Assembly (NCBI RefSeq): GCF_036108815.1 | Contig: NZ_CP107985.1 | Span: 3,596,001 to 3,660,000 of the forward strand | Reading direction: 5' to 3' | Source: Streptomyces sp. NBC_00353 | GTDB taxonomy: Bacteria; Actinomycetota; Actinomycetes; Streptomycetales; Streptomycetaceae | Length of the DNA: 64,000 bases | Part shown: piece by piece, positions 16,857-26,447 of the stretch | How the letters are laid out: every line of letters starts with the position of its first letter | Numbering within the stretch: position 1 is the first letter of the stretch | Position numbers and translations under genes: made by a program | The notes under the pieces: generated by a model | What the model was told of the DNA's origin: nothing | Database searches by the model: none | Seen by the model: the letters and a program-made list of their open reading frames with translations, nothing else

Positions 16857-18071
16857 TCAGTCGCCGATCAGCGCGTCGACGAACGCCTCCGGCTCGAACG
16901 GAGCCAGATCGTCCGGACCCTCGCCCAGACCCACCAGCTTCACCGGTACGCCCAGCTCGCGCTGGACGGCGATGACGATGCCGCCCTTGGCGGTGCCGTC
17001 CAACTTGGTGAGGACGATGCCGGTGATGTCGACGACCTCGGCGAACACCCGGGCCTGAACCAGGCCGTTCTGCCCGGTCGTGGCGTCGAGGACGAGCAGG
17101 ATCTCGTCGAGCGGGCCGTGCTTCTCGACGACACGCTTGACCTTGCCGAGCTCGTCCATGAGCCCGGTCTTGGTGTGCAGCCGGCCGGCGGTGTCGATGA
17201 GCACGACGTCGGCGCCCTCGGCAATGCCTTCCTTCACCGCGTCGAAGGCGATCGACGCCGGGTCGCCGCCCTCGGGTCCGCGGACGGTGCGGGCACCGAC
17301 GCGCTCGCCCCAGGTCTGCAGCTGGTCGGCGGCGGCGGCACGGAACGTGTCGGCGGCGCCGAGCACGACACTGCGGCCGTCGGCGACGAGGACCCGGGCC
17401 AGCTTGCCCGTGGTGGTGGTCTTGCCGGTGCCGTTGACACCGACGACCATCACGACGCCGGGGGTGTCGACACCGCTCTCCGTCTTGACCGCACGGTCGA
17501 AGTCGGTGCCGAGCAGGGCGAGGAGCTCCTCGCGCAGCAGCGTGCGCAGCCCCTCGGGGGTACGGGTGCCGAGGACGCGGACGCGCTCGCGCAGCCGCTC
17601 CACCAGCTCCTGGGTGGGTGCGACGCCGACGTCGGCGGTCAGCAGGGTGTCCTCGATCTCCTCCCAGGTGTCCTCGTCCAGATTGTCGCGGGACAGGAGC
17701 GTGAGGAGCCCCTTGCCAAGGGTGCTCTGTGAACGGGCGAGCCGGGCACGCAGCCGTACGAGACGGCCCGCGGTGGGCTCGGGGATCTCGAGCGCGGGGG
17801 CAGCGGGTGCCTCCGGCTCGGCGACTGCCGGGGCTTCCGCGACGGGAGCCTGGGCGTCGGGGGGACCGGCCTCCTCGATGGTGCGGCGCGGTTCCTCGCG
17901 CGGTGTCTCGGCTTCCTCGCCGACATGGGGTTCGGCGGGAGGAGTGAGGGTCGGCGTGCTCGACGGTGCCGGGGGCAGCTGCCTCTTCTTACGGCCGCTG
18001 ACCACGAGCCCGCTGACCAGGCCGACCACGACCAGGGCGGCGATGACTACAGCAAGGATGACGAATTCCAT
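16857..18071 (-). CDS. ftsY: signal recognition particle receptor FtsY
   Basis: The membrane receptor for Ffh-bound ribosomes. The 404-aa protein starts with a membrane segment (MEFVILAVVIAALVVVGLV), followed by a Pro/Glu/Ala-rich acidic linker (about 40-115) and the NG domain: G1 loop GVNGTGKTTTTGKLARVL, DTAGRLHTKTGLM and TKLDGTAKGG, ending LAPFEPEAFVDALIGD. The start chosen is the ATG at 18069-18071, which begins at the membrane segment. The N-terminal anchor is normal for actinobacterial FtsY. Confidence 0.97.
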   Translation of the reverse strand: MEFVILAVVIAALVVVGLVSGLVVSGRKKRQLPPAPSSTPTLTPPAEPHVGEEAETPREEPRRTIEEAGPPDAQAPVAEAPAVAEPEAPAAPALEIPEPTAGRLVRLRARLARSQSTLGKGLLTLLSRDNLDEDTWEEIEDTLLTADVGVAPTQELVERLRERVRVLGTRTPEGLRTLLREELLALLGTDFDRAVKTESGVDTPGVVMVVGVNGTGKTTTTGKLARVLVADGRSVVLGAADTFRAAAADQLQTWGERVGARTVRGPEGGDPASIAFDAVKEGIAEGADVVLIDTAGRLHTKTGLMDELGKVKRVVEKHGPLDEILLVLDATTGQNGLVQARVFAEVVDITGIVLTKLDGTAKGGIVIAVQRELGVPVKLVGLGEGPDDLAPFEPEAFVDALIGD

Positions 18072-18180
18072 AACCCACCCAGTATCAGTCACGTCCGCGT
18101 CCACGGGCGGCACCGGAAGATCACCCCGGAATCCAACAGGGCGTTATGCACCCTTTGGCGGTAAAGGTACGATCCCGTTC

Positions 18181-19551
18181 GTGGAGACCCGCGGCCTGGA
18201 ACCCGTCCCCGACAGCGAGCGCACCGGTCGGGTCCGCACCCTCTTCCCCACCTGGGCCGCCGCCAATATGACCGTCCTGCTGCTCACCGTGGGCGCGGGG
18301 CTCGTCGTCTTCAGCGGCCTGAACTTCTGGCAGGTGCTGATCGTCGCCGCCACGGCACCGGTCGTCAGTTACGGACTGGTCGGCCTGGTCTCGGTCGCCG
18401 GGCAGCGGGGCGGCGCGCCAGGCATGGCCCTCTCCCGGGCCGTCTTCGGGCAGCGCGGCAATCTGCTGCCCGGTGCGCTGATCTGGATCGCCCGCTGGGG
18501 CTGGGAGACCGTGAACGCGGTCACCGGCGCGTACGCCCTGCTGGCCGTGCTCGATCTGCTGTTCTCCGTCCGCTCCACCACAGGCCTGGTCACGGCGGTG
18601 CTGGTGGCCTTCGTGGCGAGCAGCTTTCTGGTGTCCGGGCTCGGGGCGGGCGCACTGCGGGAGTGCTGCACCTGGTCGGCGTATCTGTTCGGCGGGTTCA
18701 GCGTCCTCGTGCTGATCCATCTGGGGGTCGGGACCGACTGGCGGGCCGTCCTGGACAGACCGGCCGGACCGACGGCGCTGATGATCGCCGGGATCGGCAC
18801 CCTGGCGGCCGGTGGCATCAGCTGGGTGCCGTCCGGCCCGGACTTCACCCGCTATCTGCCGCGCACCACTCCCGGCAGGGCGGTGGTCGGGGCGACCGTG
18901 GGCGGTGCGGTGCTCGTCTCGCTGCCCTTGGTGCTGATGGGTGCGGTGATGGCGGTGGCCACTCCGGGCCTGGCCACCAGCAGCGATCCGGTCTCTTTCA
19001 TCGGCACGCTGCTGCCGGACTGGATCTCGGTGCCGTATCTGCTGATTGCCGTGGTGGGAATGGTGCTGATCAACGCGATGTCGATGTATTCGGCCGGTTT
19101 CACCGCGCAGACGCTGGGATTCACGATCCCGCGCACCTGGGCGGTCGGGGTGAATGCCACCATCAGTCTCCTACTCGGCGGATTGCTGATAATGGCGACG
19201 AGTGGCTTTATCGATCCGTTCGTCTCCTTTCTGACGTTGCTCGCGGTGACGTTCTCCGCCTGGATCGGCGTCTTCGGCGTGGATCTGCTGCGGGGGCGTA
19301 CGTACGATGCGGCGGCGCTGCTGGACACCACTTCCGCCGGCGCCTACTGGTACACGGGCGGCTTCTCCGTGCCCGCCGTGGCCGCGTGGGGTTCGGGGCT
19401 GGTGGTCGGGCTGCTGCTGACCGCCGTGGAGTGGTTCACCGGCCCGCTCGCCACCACCTGGATCGGGCGCCACGGTCTGGGCTGGGCGGCCACCATCGCC
19501 GTCTCCGGCGCCCTGTACGCCCTGCTGCCGCGCCCGGCCGGGGCGCGGTGA
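18181..19551 (+). CDS. cytosine/purine permease (NCS1 family)
   Basis: A 456-aa integral membrane protein with about twelve hydrophobic segments. It resembles NCS1 cytosine permeases: ANMTVLLLTVGAGLVVF near the start, GMALSRAVFGQRGNLLPGALIWIARWGWETVNAV, SWVPSGPDFTRYLPR and INAMSMYSAGFTAQTLG. The likely substrate is cytosine, a purine or a related base; specificity is not visible. The GTG at 18181 is the best start, 13 nt after AAAGG. It is divergent from ftsY with a 109-bp gap, and followed by an oxidoreductase gene on the same strand after 82 bp. Confidence 0.82.
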   Translation: METRGLEPVPDSERTGRVRTLFPTWAAANMTVLLLTVGAGLVVFSGLNFWQVLIVAATAPVVSYGLVGLVSVAGQRGGAPGMALSRAVFGQRGNLLPGALIWIARWGWETVNAVTGAYALLAVLDLLFSVRSTTGLVTAVLVAFVASSFLVSGLGAGALRECCTWSAYLFGGFSVLVLIHLGVGTDWRAVLDRPAGPTALMIAGIGTLAAGGISWVPSGPDFTRYLPRTTPGRAVVGATVGGAVLVSLPLVLMGAVMAVATPGLATSSDPVSFIGTLLPDWISVPYLLIAVVGMVLINAMSMYSAGFTAQTLGFTIPRTWAVGVNATISLLLGGLLIMATSGFIDPFVSFLTLLAVTFSAWIGVFGVDLLRGRTYDAAALLDTTSAGAYWYTGGFSVPAVAAWGSGLVVGLLLTAVEWFTGPLATTWIGRHGLGWAATIAVSGALYALLPRPAGAR

Positions 19552-19633
19552 CGGCACGCCCCTACACTTCTGACGCCACGTCAGCTACTCTCCCGGCGCG
19601 CCAAGCCCGCCCGGCGAAAAGGGGACACCCGTC

Positions 19634-20593
19634 ATGGCCTTCACAGTGGTCCGGTTCAATCTCGTCGATCCCGCCGCCACCCCCGAGTCCCTCTCGGCCC
19701 GCTACCGAGCGGCGCTGGAGATGGCCGCGTACGCCGACGGGCACGGCGTCGACACCGTGCAGACCGAGGAACACCACGGAGCCGCCGACTCCTGGCTGCC
19801 CTCCCCCTTCGTCTTCGCAGGATCGGTCTTCGGCGCCACGAACCGGATCGCGGTCACGGTCTCGGCGATCATCGGCCCGCTGCACGACCCGCTGCGGCTC
19901 GCGGAGGACATCGCGGTCCTCGATCTGCTGAGCGGGGGCCGGCTCGTGACGGTCGCAGGCATCGGATACCGGCCCGAGGAGTACGAACAGGCGGGCGTCG
20001 AGTGGGGCAGGCGCGGCCGACTCCAGGACGAGCTGCTGGAGACCCTGTTGCAGGCGTGGACCGGCGAACCGTTCCCGTACCGCGGCCGCACGGTCCAGGT
20101 CACTCCGCGCCCCTGTACCCAGCCGCACCCGCTGCTGCTGGTGGGGGGCAGCTCGCGGGCGGCGGCGCGGCGGGCGGCCCGGCTGGGGCTGCCGTTCTTC
20201 CCGAGCGCGCATCTGCCCGAACTGGAGGCGTACTACCACGAGCAGCGCGCGGTCCACGGCACGGAGGGGTTCTGCATGATGCCGGCGGCCGAGACGCCGT
20301 TGCTTCATGTCTCGGAGGATCCCGACCGGACCTGGGCCGAATACGGTCAGCACTTCCTGCACGAGGCACGGACGTACGCCTCCTGGCAGTCGAAGGACAT
20401 CCGCTCGGCCGTACGTTCGGCGGCCACGACGGTGGCGCAGCTGCGGGACGAAGGGGTCTACCGGATCGTCACCCCGCAGCAGCTGACCGCACTGGAGGCG
20501 GACAGCCTGGTGCTGCATCCGCTGTGCGGTGGGATGCCGGTCGAGGAGGGATGGCGCAGCCTGCGGTTGTTCTGCGACGCACTCGCACGATGA
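19634..20593 (+). CDS. luciferase-like (LLM class) flavin-dependent oxidoreductase
   Basis: A 319-aa TIM-barrel oxidoreductase of the bacterial luciferase family, using FMN or F420. Family landmarks are TVQTEEHHGAADSWLPSPFVFAG, the GPLHDPLRLAEDIAVLDLLSGGRLVTVAGIGYRPEEYEQAGVEW block near residue 75-120, and LLLVGGSSRAAARRAARLGLPF. The substrate is unknown. The ATG at 19634 follows AAAAGGGGAC. The gene ends before a 12-bp hairpin shared with the convergent glcP gene. Confidence 0.85.
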   Translation: MAFTVVRFNLVDPAATPESLSARYRAALEMAAYADGHGVDTVQTEEHHGAADSWLPSPFVFAGSVFGATNRIAVTVSAIIGPLHDPLRLAEDIAVLDLLSGGRLVTVAGIGYRPEEYEQAGVEWGRRGRLQDELLETLLQAWTGEPFPYRGRTVQVTPRPCTQPHPLLLVGGSSRAAARRAARLGLPFFPSAHLPELEAYYHEQRAVHGTEGFCMMPAAETPLLHVSEDPDRTWAEYGQHFLHEARTYASWQSKDIRSAVRSAATTVAQLRDEGVYRIVTPQQLTALEADSLVLHPLCGGMPVEEGWRSLRLFCDALAR

Positions 20594-20607
20594 CGTAGGC
20601 GGATGCG

Positions 20608-20643
20608 CGCGTCCCCGGCTCGCGGGCGCGGGCCGGGGACGCG
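20608..20643. terminator. bidirectional terminator hairpin
   Basis: CGCGTCCCCGGC (20608-20619) pairs perfectly with GCCGGGGACGCG (20632-20643) across a 12-nt loop. It lies between the convergent luciferase-like gene and glcP and has no T tract. Confidence 0.7.
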
Positions 20644-20668
20644 TGGTCGAGGAGAGGGGCAGCGGGGA

Positions 20669-22087
20669 TTAGCCCATCTCCTCCAACGCCTTGCCCTTGG
20701 TCTCCTTCACGAACTTGAGCACGAAGGGGATCGAGAGCACGGCGAAGCATGTGTAGATGATGTAGGTGCCCGACAGGTTCCAGTCGGCCAGGCTCGGGAA
20801 GCTCGCGGTGATCGCCCAGTTGGCGATCCACTGGGCGGAGGCGGCGACACCGAGTGCGGCGGCGCGGATCCTGTTCGGGAACATCTCGCCGAGGAAGACC
20901 CAGACCACGACACCCCACGACAGGGCGAAGAAGAGCACGAAGACATGGGCCGCGATGAGGGCGACGACGCCCTGGGCGGTCGGGAGTTTGCCGTTGACCA
21001 GATCGGCGGAGAAGGCCCAGGCCTCGAAGGCCAGCGCGATCGCCATACCGGCGGAGCCGGCCAGCGCGAGCGGTTTGCGGCCGATACGGTCGACCAGGAC
21101 CATCGCGATCACCGTACCGATGATGTTGACGATCGATGTGGTGAACGACCAGAAGAACGAGTCGGTCGGGTCGATACCGACGGACTGCCACAGCGTCGCC
21201 GAGTAGTAGAACGCCACGTTGATGCCGACGAGCTGCTGGAAGACCGAGAGGCCGATACCGACCCAGACGATCGGCAGGAAGCCGAAGCGGCTGCCGAGCA
21301 GGTCCTTGAAGGTGGACTTGTGCTCGCGGTGCATGGCTGTCTCGATCTCCAGGACGCGGGCGTCCAGGTCGACGGTCTTGCCCTCGACCTCACGGAGGAT
21401 CTCCCGGGCCCGCTCCCTCTTGCCGACCGAGATCAGGAACCGCGGCGACTCGGGGATCGCGAACGACAGCAGTCCGTACAGCAGCGCGGGAACGACCATC
21501 ACACCGAGCATCCACTGCCAGGCTTCCAGGCCGCCGATCGTGCCGCGCTGCTTGCCGTCGGCCATCTGCAGGATGCCGAAGTTCACCAGCTGCGAGATGG
21601 CGATGCCGATGACGATCGCAGCCTGCTGGAAGGAGCCGAGCCGGCCACGGTAGGCGGCCGGCGAGACCTCGGCGATGTAGGCCGGGCCGATGACCGAGGC
21701 CATACCGATGGCGAAGCCGCCGATGATCCGCCAGAAGGCAAGATCCCAGAGGGCGAACGGGAGCGCCGAGCCGACTGCGCTGACGGTGAACAGCACCGAG
21801 GCGATCCGCATGCACCGGATGCGGCCGATCCGGTCGGCGATACGGCCCGCCGTGGCGGCGCCGATGGCGCAGCCGATCAGAGCGATGGCGATGACCTGGG
21901 CAAGCGTTCCGGAGCCGATGTCGTAGCGGTCCCGGATCGCCTCGACGGCGCCGTTGATCACGGCGCTGTCGTAGCCGAAGAGGAAGCCACCCATCGCAGC
22001 GGCTGCCGTGATGAAGATGACGTGGCCGAGGTGTTCCGGATGGGCTGCTCGGGCTCCGGATCCCGGTGTCTGCGATGTGCTGGTCAC
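20669..22087 (-). CDS. glcP: glucose permease GlcP (sugar porter MFS)
   Basis: A 472-aa sugar/proton symporter with twelve hydrophobic segments and sugar-porter signatures: GGFLFGYDSAVINGAV, GRIADRIGRIRCMR, IPESPRFLISVGKRERA, VFQQLVGINVAFYYSATLWQ and ETKGKALEEMG at the C-terminus. Position next to smc matches glcP of S. coelicolor, which takes up glucose and feeds glucose kinase; assignment to glucose rests on that synteny and the close family resemblance. Its upstream region is unusually A+T rich with direct and inverted repeats, suggesting regulated expression. Confidence 0.85.
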   Translation of the reverse strand: MTSTSQTPGSGARAAHPEHLGHVIFITAAAAMGGFLFGYDSAVINGAVEAIRDRYDIGSGTLAQVIAIALIGCAIGAATAGRIADRIGRIRCMRIASVLFTVSAVGSALPFALWDLAFWRIIGGFAIGMASVIGPAYIAEVSPAAYRGRLGSFQQAAIVIGIAISQLVNFGILQMADGKQRGTIGGLEAWQWMLGVMVVPALLYGLLSFAIPESPRFLISVGKRERAREILREVEGKTVDLDARVLEIETAMHREHKSTFKDLLGSRFGFLPIVWVGIGLSVFQQLVGINVAFYYSATLWQSVGIDPTDSFFWSFTTSIVNIIGTVIAMVLVDRIGRKPLALAGSAGMAIALAFEAWAFSADLVNGKLPTAQGVVALIAAHVFVLFFALSWGVVVWVFLGEMFPNRIRAAALGVAASAQWIANWAITASFPSLADWNLSGTYIIYTCFAVLSIPFVLKFVKETKGKALEEMG

Positions 22088-22317
22088 ATGAACTCCTGGT
22101 GCCTGGCCGCGTCGTCAGGCGTGGGGGGGCGAGTCGTCAGGCGTGGGGGTGAACTCTTCTCAAGTGGCACACAACTTTTCGTCCGCCACCACTTGAAGTT
22201 AAAAACGACGTTTCAGAGAGTATGTGTTCAAGTTTCGAAGTCAAAAATCACCCATGGCCCACTTCTACCCAGGACCACCCAAAAGGTGCGTTGAAGACTT
22301 GAAGAATATGTAAAGCT
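22088..22317 (-). promoter_or_regulatory. repeat-rich glcP upstream region
   Basis: A 17-bp direct repeat (GTCGTCAGGCGTGGGGG) occurs at 22111-22127 and 22133-22149, with a 22-bp period. Further upstream, TCAAGTGG (22160-22167) and CCACTTGA (22189-22196) form an inverted repeat, and TTGAAG or its complement recurs at 22193, 22227, 22291 and 22299. The segment 22150-22320 is strongly A+T rich for this genome. It probably contains the glcP promoter and operator sites; no regulator can be named. Confidence 0.5.
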
Positions 22318-25300
22318 TCAGCGCAGCCGCTGGCTGATGACCTTGGAGACCCCGTCACCCTGCATCGACACGCCGTACAGCGCGTCGGCGACCTCCATCG
22401 TCCGCTTCTGATGCGTGATCACGATGAGCTGCGAGCTCTCCTGGAGCTCCTCCATGATCCGGATCAGCCGCTGCAGATTGGTGTCGTCGAGCGCGGCCTC
22501 GACCTCGTCCATCACATAGAACGGGCTCGGCCTCGCCTTGAAGATCGAGACCAGCAACGCGACGGCCGTCAGCGACCGCTCGCCGCCCGACAGCAGGGAG
22601 AGCCGCTTGACCTTCTTGCCCGGCGGGCGGGCCTCGACGTCGACACCGGTCGCCAGCATGTTGTCCGGATCGGTCAGGACGAGCCGGCCCTCGCCGCCCG
22701 GGAAGAGCCGTGAGAAAACGCCCTCGAACTCGCGGGCCGTGTCCCGGTATGCCTCCGTGAACACCTGCTCGACCCGCTCGTCGACCTCCTTGATCACCTG
22801 CATCAGATCGGCCCGGGTCTTCTTCAGGTCTTCGAGCTGCTCGGAGAGGAACTTGTGCCGCTCCTCCAACGCCGAGAACTCCTCGAGGGCGAGCGGATTC
22901 ACCTTCCCGAGTTGCTGGTACGCCCGTTCGGCGGACTTCAGCCGCTTCTCCTGCTCAGCCCTGACGAACGGCTTCGGCTGGTTGCGCGGGTGCTCCGGGT
23001 CCTCCGGCAGCTCCTCGCCCTCCGCGGCCGGCGACGGCGGCACCAGCTGGTCGGGTCCGTACTCGCCGACCAGTCCGGCCGGCTCCACGCCCAGCTCCTC
23101 GAGGGCCTTCGCCTCCAGCTGCTCTATCCGCAGCCGCTTCTCGGCGCCCAGCACCTCGCCGCGGTGGACGGAGTCGGTCAGCTTGTCCAGCTCGCCCTTG
23201 AGCTCACGACCGTGGCCACGCTCGGCGGTCAGCTCCCGCTCGCGCTCCGCCTTCGCCGCCTCGGCCGCGACCCGCTCCTCCTCGGCCCGTACGACGGACA
23301 CCTCGACGTGGGCGAGGAGCTGACGGGCGCCGGACGCGACGGCTGAGGCGACCGCGGCCTCGTGGCGCAACCGGGTGCGGCGCTGCTCGGCGCGGGCGCG
23401 GGCCTCGCGTTCGGCACGGGCGCCGCGGTCGAGGGAGTCGGCGCGGCCGGCGAGCCCCTTGACGCGTTCCTCGTGGGTACGCACCTGGAGGCGGGCCTCC
23501 ATCTCGGTCTGGCGGGCATTGGCCCCGTCGGCGGCGAGCCGGTCGCGCACGGAATGGTCGGGCTCCTCCTCGACCGGCATCTCCTCGGCCACGAGCAGCC
23601 GCTCGGCCAGCTCCTCGGCCTCCTCGGTCGCCCGCTCCAGGGCGTCCTGGGCGCGGGCGGCGGAGGCGGCCGATCGCTCGGCCTCACCCGCGGCGCCGCG
23701 CGCCTGCCCGGCAAGCCGCCCGAGCTGCTGGGCCACCCCGGACTTCTCCCGCTCGGCGGCCCTGCGCCGCTCCGCCAGCTCCTCCACAAGTTCGGCGCAG
23801 GCGCTGCGCCGCTCCCCCGCGAGCCGCTGGGCCTCGGCCAACTCGGCGCACCGAACGGCAAGTTCCGCCAGCTCGGCAGCGGCCTCGTCGACGGACGCCT
23901 GCACCTCGAGAAGACTGGGCGCGCCGGCGGACCCGCCGTGCGCGAAGTGGGCCCCCAGAACATCTCCTTCGCCGGTCACGGCGGTCAGCTCGGGATGCGC
24001 GGCAACGAGATCCTCGGCGTCCTCCAGCGTGGGGACGACCACCATGCCCCGCACGAGCCCGCGCACGGCGCCCATCAGCTCGGCGGGCCCCTGAACAAGA
24101 TCGGCCACGGCCGGCGGGGCGTCCGGGCCCGCCGCACGAGGCACCGGGCCGGACGCCCCGGCGAGCCCGGCGACACCGTGGGCCGGGGCGCCCTGACCCG
24201 GTACCTGCCCCACACCCGCCGCGCCACCCAGCAGCAACGCCGCCCGCCCCGCGTCCTGCTTGCGCAACAGGCGGATCGCGTTCGCTGCCGTGGCCGGATC
24301 CGTCACGGCCACCGCATCCGCCGCAGCGCCCAGTGCCGCCGCCACCGCCACCTCGTGGCCCGGGGCCACCGTCAGGAGTTCCGCGGCCGGGCCGAGCAGA
24401 CCCGACAGGCTGTCCTTCGAGGCGAGCAGCACCCCCGTGCCGTCCTTGCGGCGCAGGCCCAGGGCCAGTGCCTCGTGGCGGGCCGCTACCGCCGCCCGCT
24501 TGCGCTCCGCACCGGTGGCGGCCTCCCGGGCGGCCGAGAGGGCCGCCTCCGCCTCCGCCAGCTCCCGTCTGGCGGCATCGTGGCGCTCGCCCAGCTCCGC
24601 GTCGCCCGCGTCCAGACCCTCCACCTCGGCCTTGAGCTGCTCGTACTCCTCCTGCGCTGCGGCCGCCCGCTCCTGCGCCTCGTCGCGCGAGGCGGCCAGC
24701 CGGTCGATCTCCGCCTGCGCCGAACCGGCCCGGCTTCGGGCCGCATTGACCTGTCCGGTCAGCCGCGCCAGCCCTTCGCGCCGGTCCGCGATGGCTCGGG
24801 CCGCGTCCTTGAGCCTGCGTTCTTCGGCGGCCAACTCCCTTTCCAGTTCGGCCCGGTGGGCGGCGGTGTCCTCCAGCGCGTGTTCCGCCGCCTCCAGCGC
24901 GGCTTCCAGCTCCGCCTCCTGCTCACGGATCCGGGCGGCCTCGCGCTCCATGTCCTCCGGGTCGCGACCGCGCCGCTCCTCCTCCGGTGCGGCGGTGGCG
25001 CTCTTCACCCGGGCGTCGGCGAGCGAGATCGTGCCGCGTACCCGTTCGGCCAGCTGCGAGAGCTCGTACCAGGTCTGCTGGGCGCGCTGCAGCCGCGGCG
25101 CCAGCCGCCGTACCTCGTCCTCCAGCTCCGCCTCACGTGCCAGAGCCGCTTTGAGCTCTGCCTCAGCCGCTTCCCGTCGCTGCTTCAGGGCAGCTTCGTC
25201 GGCGATCTCGCTGCGCAGCGCGTTGCGCAGCCGCATCAGGTCGTCGGCGAGCAGCCGCAGGCGGGCGTCGCGCAGATCGGCCTGGATGACGGCGGCCCGC

Positions 25301-25938
25301 CGGGCCACGGCCGCCTGCCGGCCCAACGGTTTCAGCTGCCGCCGCAGTTCGTCCGTCAGATCCTGGACGCGGGCCAGGTTGGCCCCCATCGCGTCCAGTT
25401 TCCGCAGCGCCTTCTCCTTCCGCTTGCGGTGCTTCAGCACGCCTGCGGCTTCCTCGATGAACGCGCGCCGCCCCATCGGATCGGCATGGAGTACGGAGTC
25501 CAGCTGGCCCTGCCCCACGATGACGTGCATCTCCCGGCCGATACCGGAGTCCGAGAGCAGTTCCTGGATGTCGAGGAGCCGGCAGGTGTCGCCGTTGATC
25601 TGGTATTCGCTGCCGCCGTTGCGGAACATGATCCGAGTGATCGTCACTTCGGCGTATTCGATGGGCAGCGCACCATCCGCGTTGTCGATGGTCAGCGATA
25701 CTTCGGCGCGTCCGAGCGGCGGCCGCCCGGTGGTGCCGGCGAAGATCACGTCTTCCATCTTGCCGCCGCGCAGGGATTTGGCTCCCTGCTCACCCATGAC
25801 CCAGGAGAGCGCATCCACCACATTGGACTTGCCGGAACCGTTGGGACCGACGACACACGTGATCCCCGGTTCGAACCGCAGGGTCGTGGCGGAGGCGAAC
25901 GATTTGAAACCACGCAGGGTCAGGGCCTTGAGATGCAC
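22318..25938 (-). CDS. smc: chromosome segregation ATPase SMC
   Basis: A condensin ATPase needed for chromosome compaction and segregation, especially in sporulating hyphae. The 1206-aa protein has the Walker A motif GPNGSGKSNVVDALSWVMGEQGAKSL at residue ~32, two long coiled coils rich in Glu/Arg/Ala (about 170-500 and 680-1030), a central hinge (about 510-660, LASKDSLSGLLGPAAELLTV...), the ABC signature LLSGGERSLTAVALL and Walker B FYVMDEVEAALDD. The length is normal. The start ATG is followed by the strongly conserved MHLKALTLRGFKSFAS. Partners scpA/scpB are not in this window. Confidence 0.98.
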   Translation of the reverse strand: MHLKALTLRGFKSFASATTLRFEPGITCVVGPNGSGKSNVVDALSWVMGEQGAKSLRGGKMEDVIFAGTTGRPPLGRAEVSLTIDNADGALPIEYAEVTITRIMFRNGGSEYQINGDTCRLLDIQELLSDSGIGREMHVIVGQGQLDSVLHADPMGRRAFIEEAAGVLKHRKRKEKALRKLDAMGANLARVQDLTDELRRQLKPLGRQAAVARRAAVIQADLRDARLRLLADDLMRLRNALRSEIADEAALKQRREAAEAELKAALAREAELEDEVRRLAPRLQRAQQTWYELSQLAERVRGTISLADARVKSATAAPEEERRGRDPEDMEREAARIREQEAELEAALEAAEHALEDTAAHRAELERELAAEERRLKDAARAIADRREGLARLTGQVNAARSRAGSAQAEIDRLAASRDEAQERAAAAQEEYEQLKAEVEGLDAGDAELGERHDAARRELAEAEAALSAAREAATGAERKRAAVAARHEALALGLRRKDGTGVLLASKDSLSGLLGPAAELLTVAPGHEVAVAAALGAAADAVAVTDPATAANAIRLLRKQDAGRAALLLGGAAGVGQVPGQGAPAHGVAGLAGASGPVPRAAGPDAPPAVADLVQGPAELMGAVRGLVRGMVVVPTLEDAEDLVAAHPELTAVTGEGDVLGAHFAHGGSAGAPSLLEVQASVDEAAAELAELAVRCAELAEAQRLAGERRSACAELVEELAERRRAAEREKSGVAQQLGRLAGQARGAAGEAERSAASAARAQDALERATEEAEELAERLLVAEEMPVEEEPDHSVRDRLAADGANARQTEMEARLQVRTHEERVKGLAGRADSLDRGARAEREARARAEQRRTRLRHEAAVASAVASGARQLLAHVEVSVVRAEEERVAAEAAKAERERELTAERGHGRELKGELDKLTDSVHRGEVLGAEKRLRIEQLEAKALEELGVEPAGLVGEYGPDQLVPPSPAAEGEELPEDPEHPRNQPKPFVRAEQEKRLKSAERAYQQLGKVNPLALEEFSALEERHKFLSEQLEDLKKTRADLMQVIKEVDERVEQVFTEAYRDTAREFEGVFSRLFPGGEGRLVLTDPDNMLATGVDVEARPPGKKVKRLSLLSGGERSLTAVALLVSIFKARPSPFYVMDEVEAALDDTNLQRLIRIMEELQESSQLIVITHQKRTMEVADALYGVSMQGDGVSKVISQRLR

Positions 25939-26058
25939 GCCGCCGGACTCTACCTTTCGCTCTCGGTTTCGCTGATGAAGGTGCAGGGCACATCAGACGG
26001 TAAGGGAAGGGGTGTACGTCCGGGGGCGGTCCGGCGCAGGTCCGCGAGATAAAGAAAG

Positions 26059-26080
26059 AAGGGACGCCGAGGCGCCCCTT
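26059..26080 (-). terminator. hairpin between the small coiled-coil gene and smc
   Basis: AAGGGACGCC (26059-26068) pairs with GGCGCCCCTT (26071-26080) with one mismatch. The sequence TTTAAA follows on the plus strand and a purine/A-rich run on the other side. It is the only structured element in the 296-bp gap 25939-26234; the smc promoter should lie between it and 25939. Confidence 0.5.
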
Positions 26081-26234
26081 TAAATCTTGCTGCTGTGCTG
26101 CGTGACGGATCAAGAACGCGGCGGATCAATAGCGCGACAGATCAGATCGATGATCTTCAGTGATCCGGTGACGATCCGGTGATGAACTCAGACGGCTGAC
26201 GCAAGCAGCCCGACCGGCCCCTGTGGGCCTTCGG

Positions 26235-26447
26235 TCAGGTCAGCGCCGGCTCCGCCTGGGGTACGTCAATGTCGATGCTGTCGAGCAGCGACTCTTGGTG
26301 CTGGGCGGCGGCGTTGAGCGCGTCGTTCTCGTCCTGAATCCGTACGAGCTCGGATTCAAGATCCTGGACGCGCTGCTGGAGCCGTCGCATCTCGGCGAGG
26401 AGTCGCGGGTCGGAACCGCCGACGTAACCGAGAAGCGCCTTTGCCAT
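26235..26447 (-). CDS. small conserved coiled-coil protein
   Basis: A 70-aa protein, MAKALLGYVGGSDPRLLAEM..., with a heptad pattern over residues 14-48 (MRRLQQRVQDLESELVRIQDENDAL) predicting a coiled coil, then an acidic tail. A good ribosome site (GGAGGA) precedes the ATG. I recall such proteins as conserved among Streptomyces in this position but know no function. It sits between acyP and smc on their strand, but long gaps (296 and 439 bp) suggest its own promoter. Confidence 0.75.
   Translation of the reverse strand: MAKALLGYVGGSDPRLLAEMRRLQQRVQDLESELVRIQDENDALNAAAQHQESLLDSIDIDVPQAEPALT

Noticed and set aside
23362..26052. Long plus-strand open frame antisense to smc (896 codons)
   Set aside because: Arg/Leu/Gly-rich shadow of smc with no domain.
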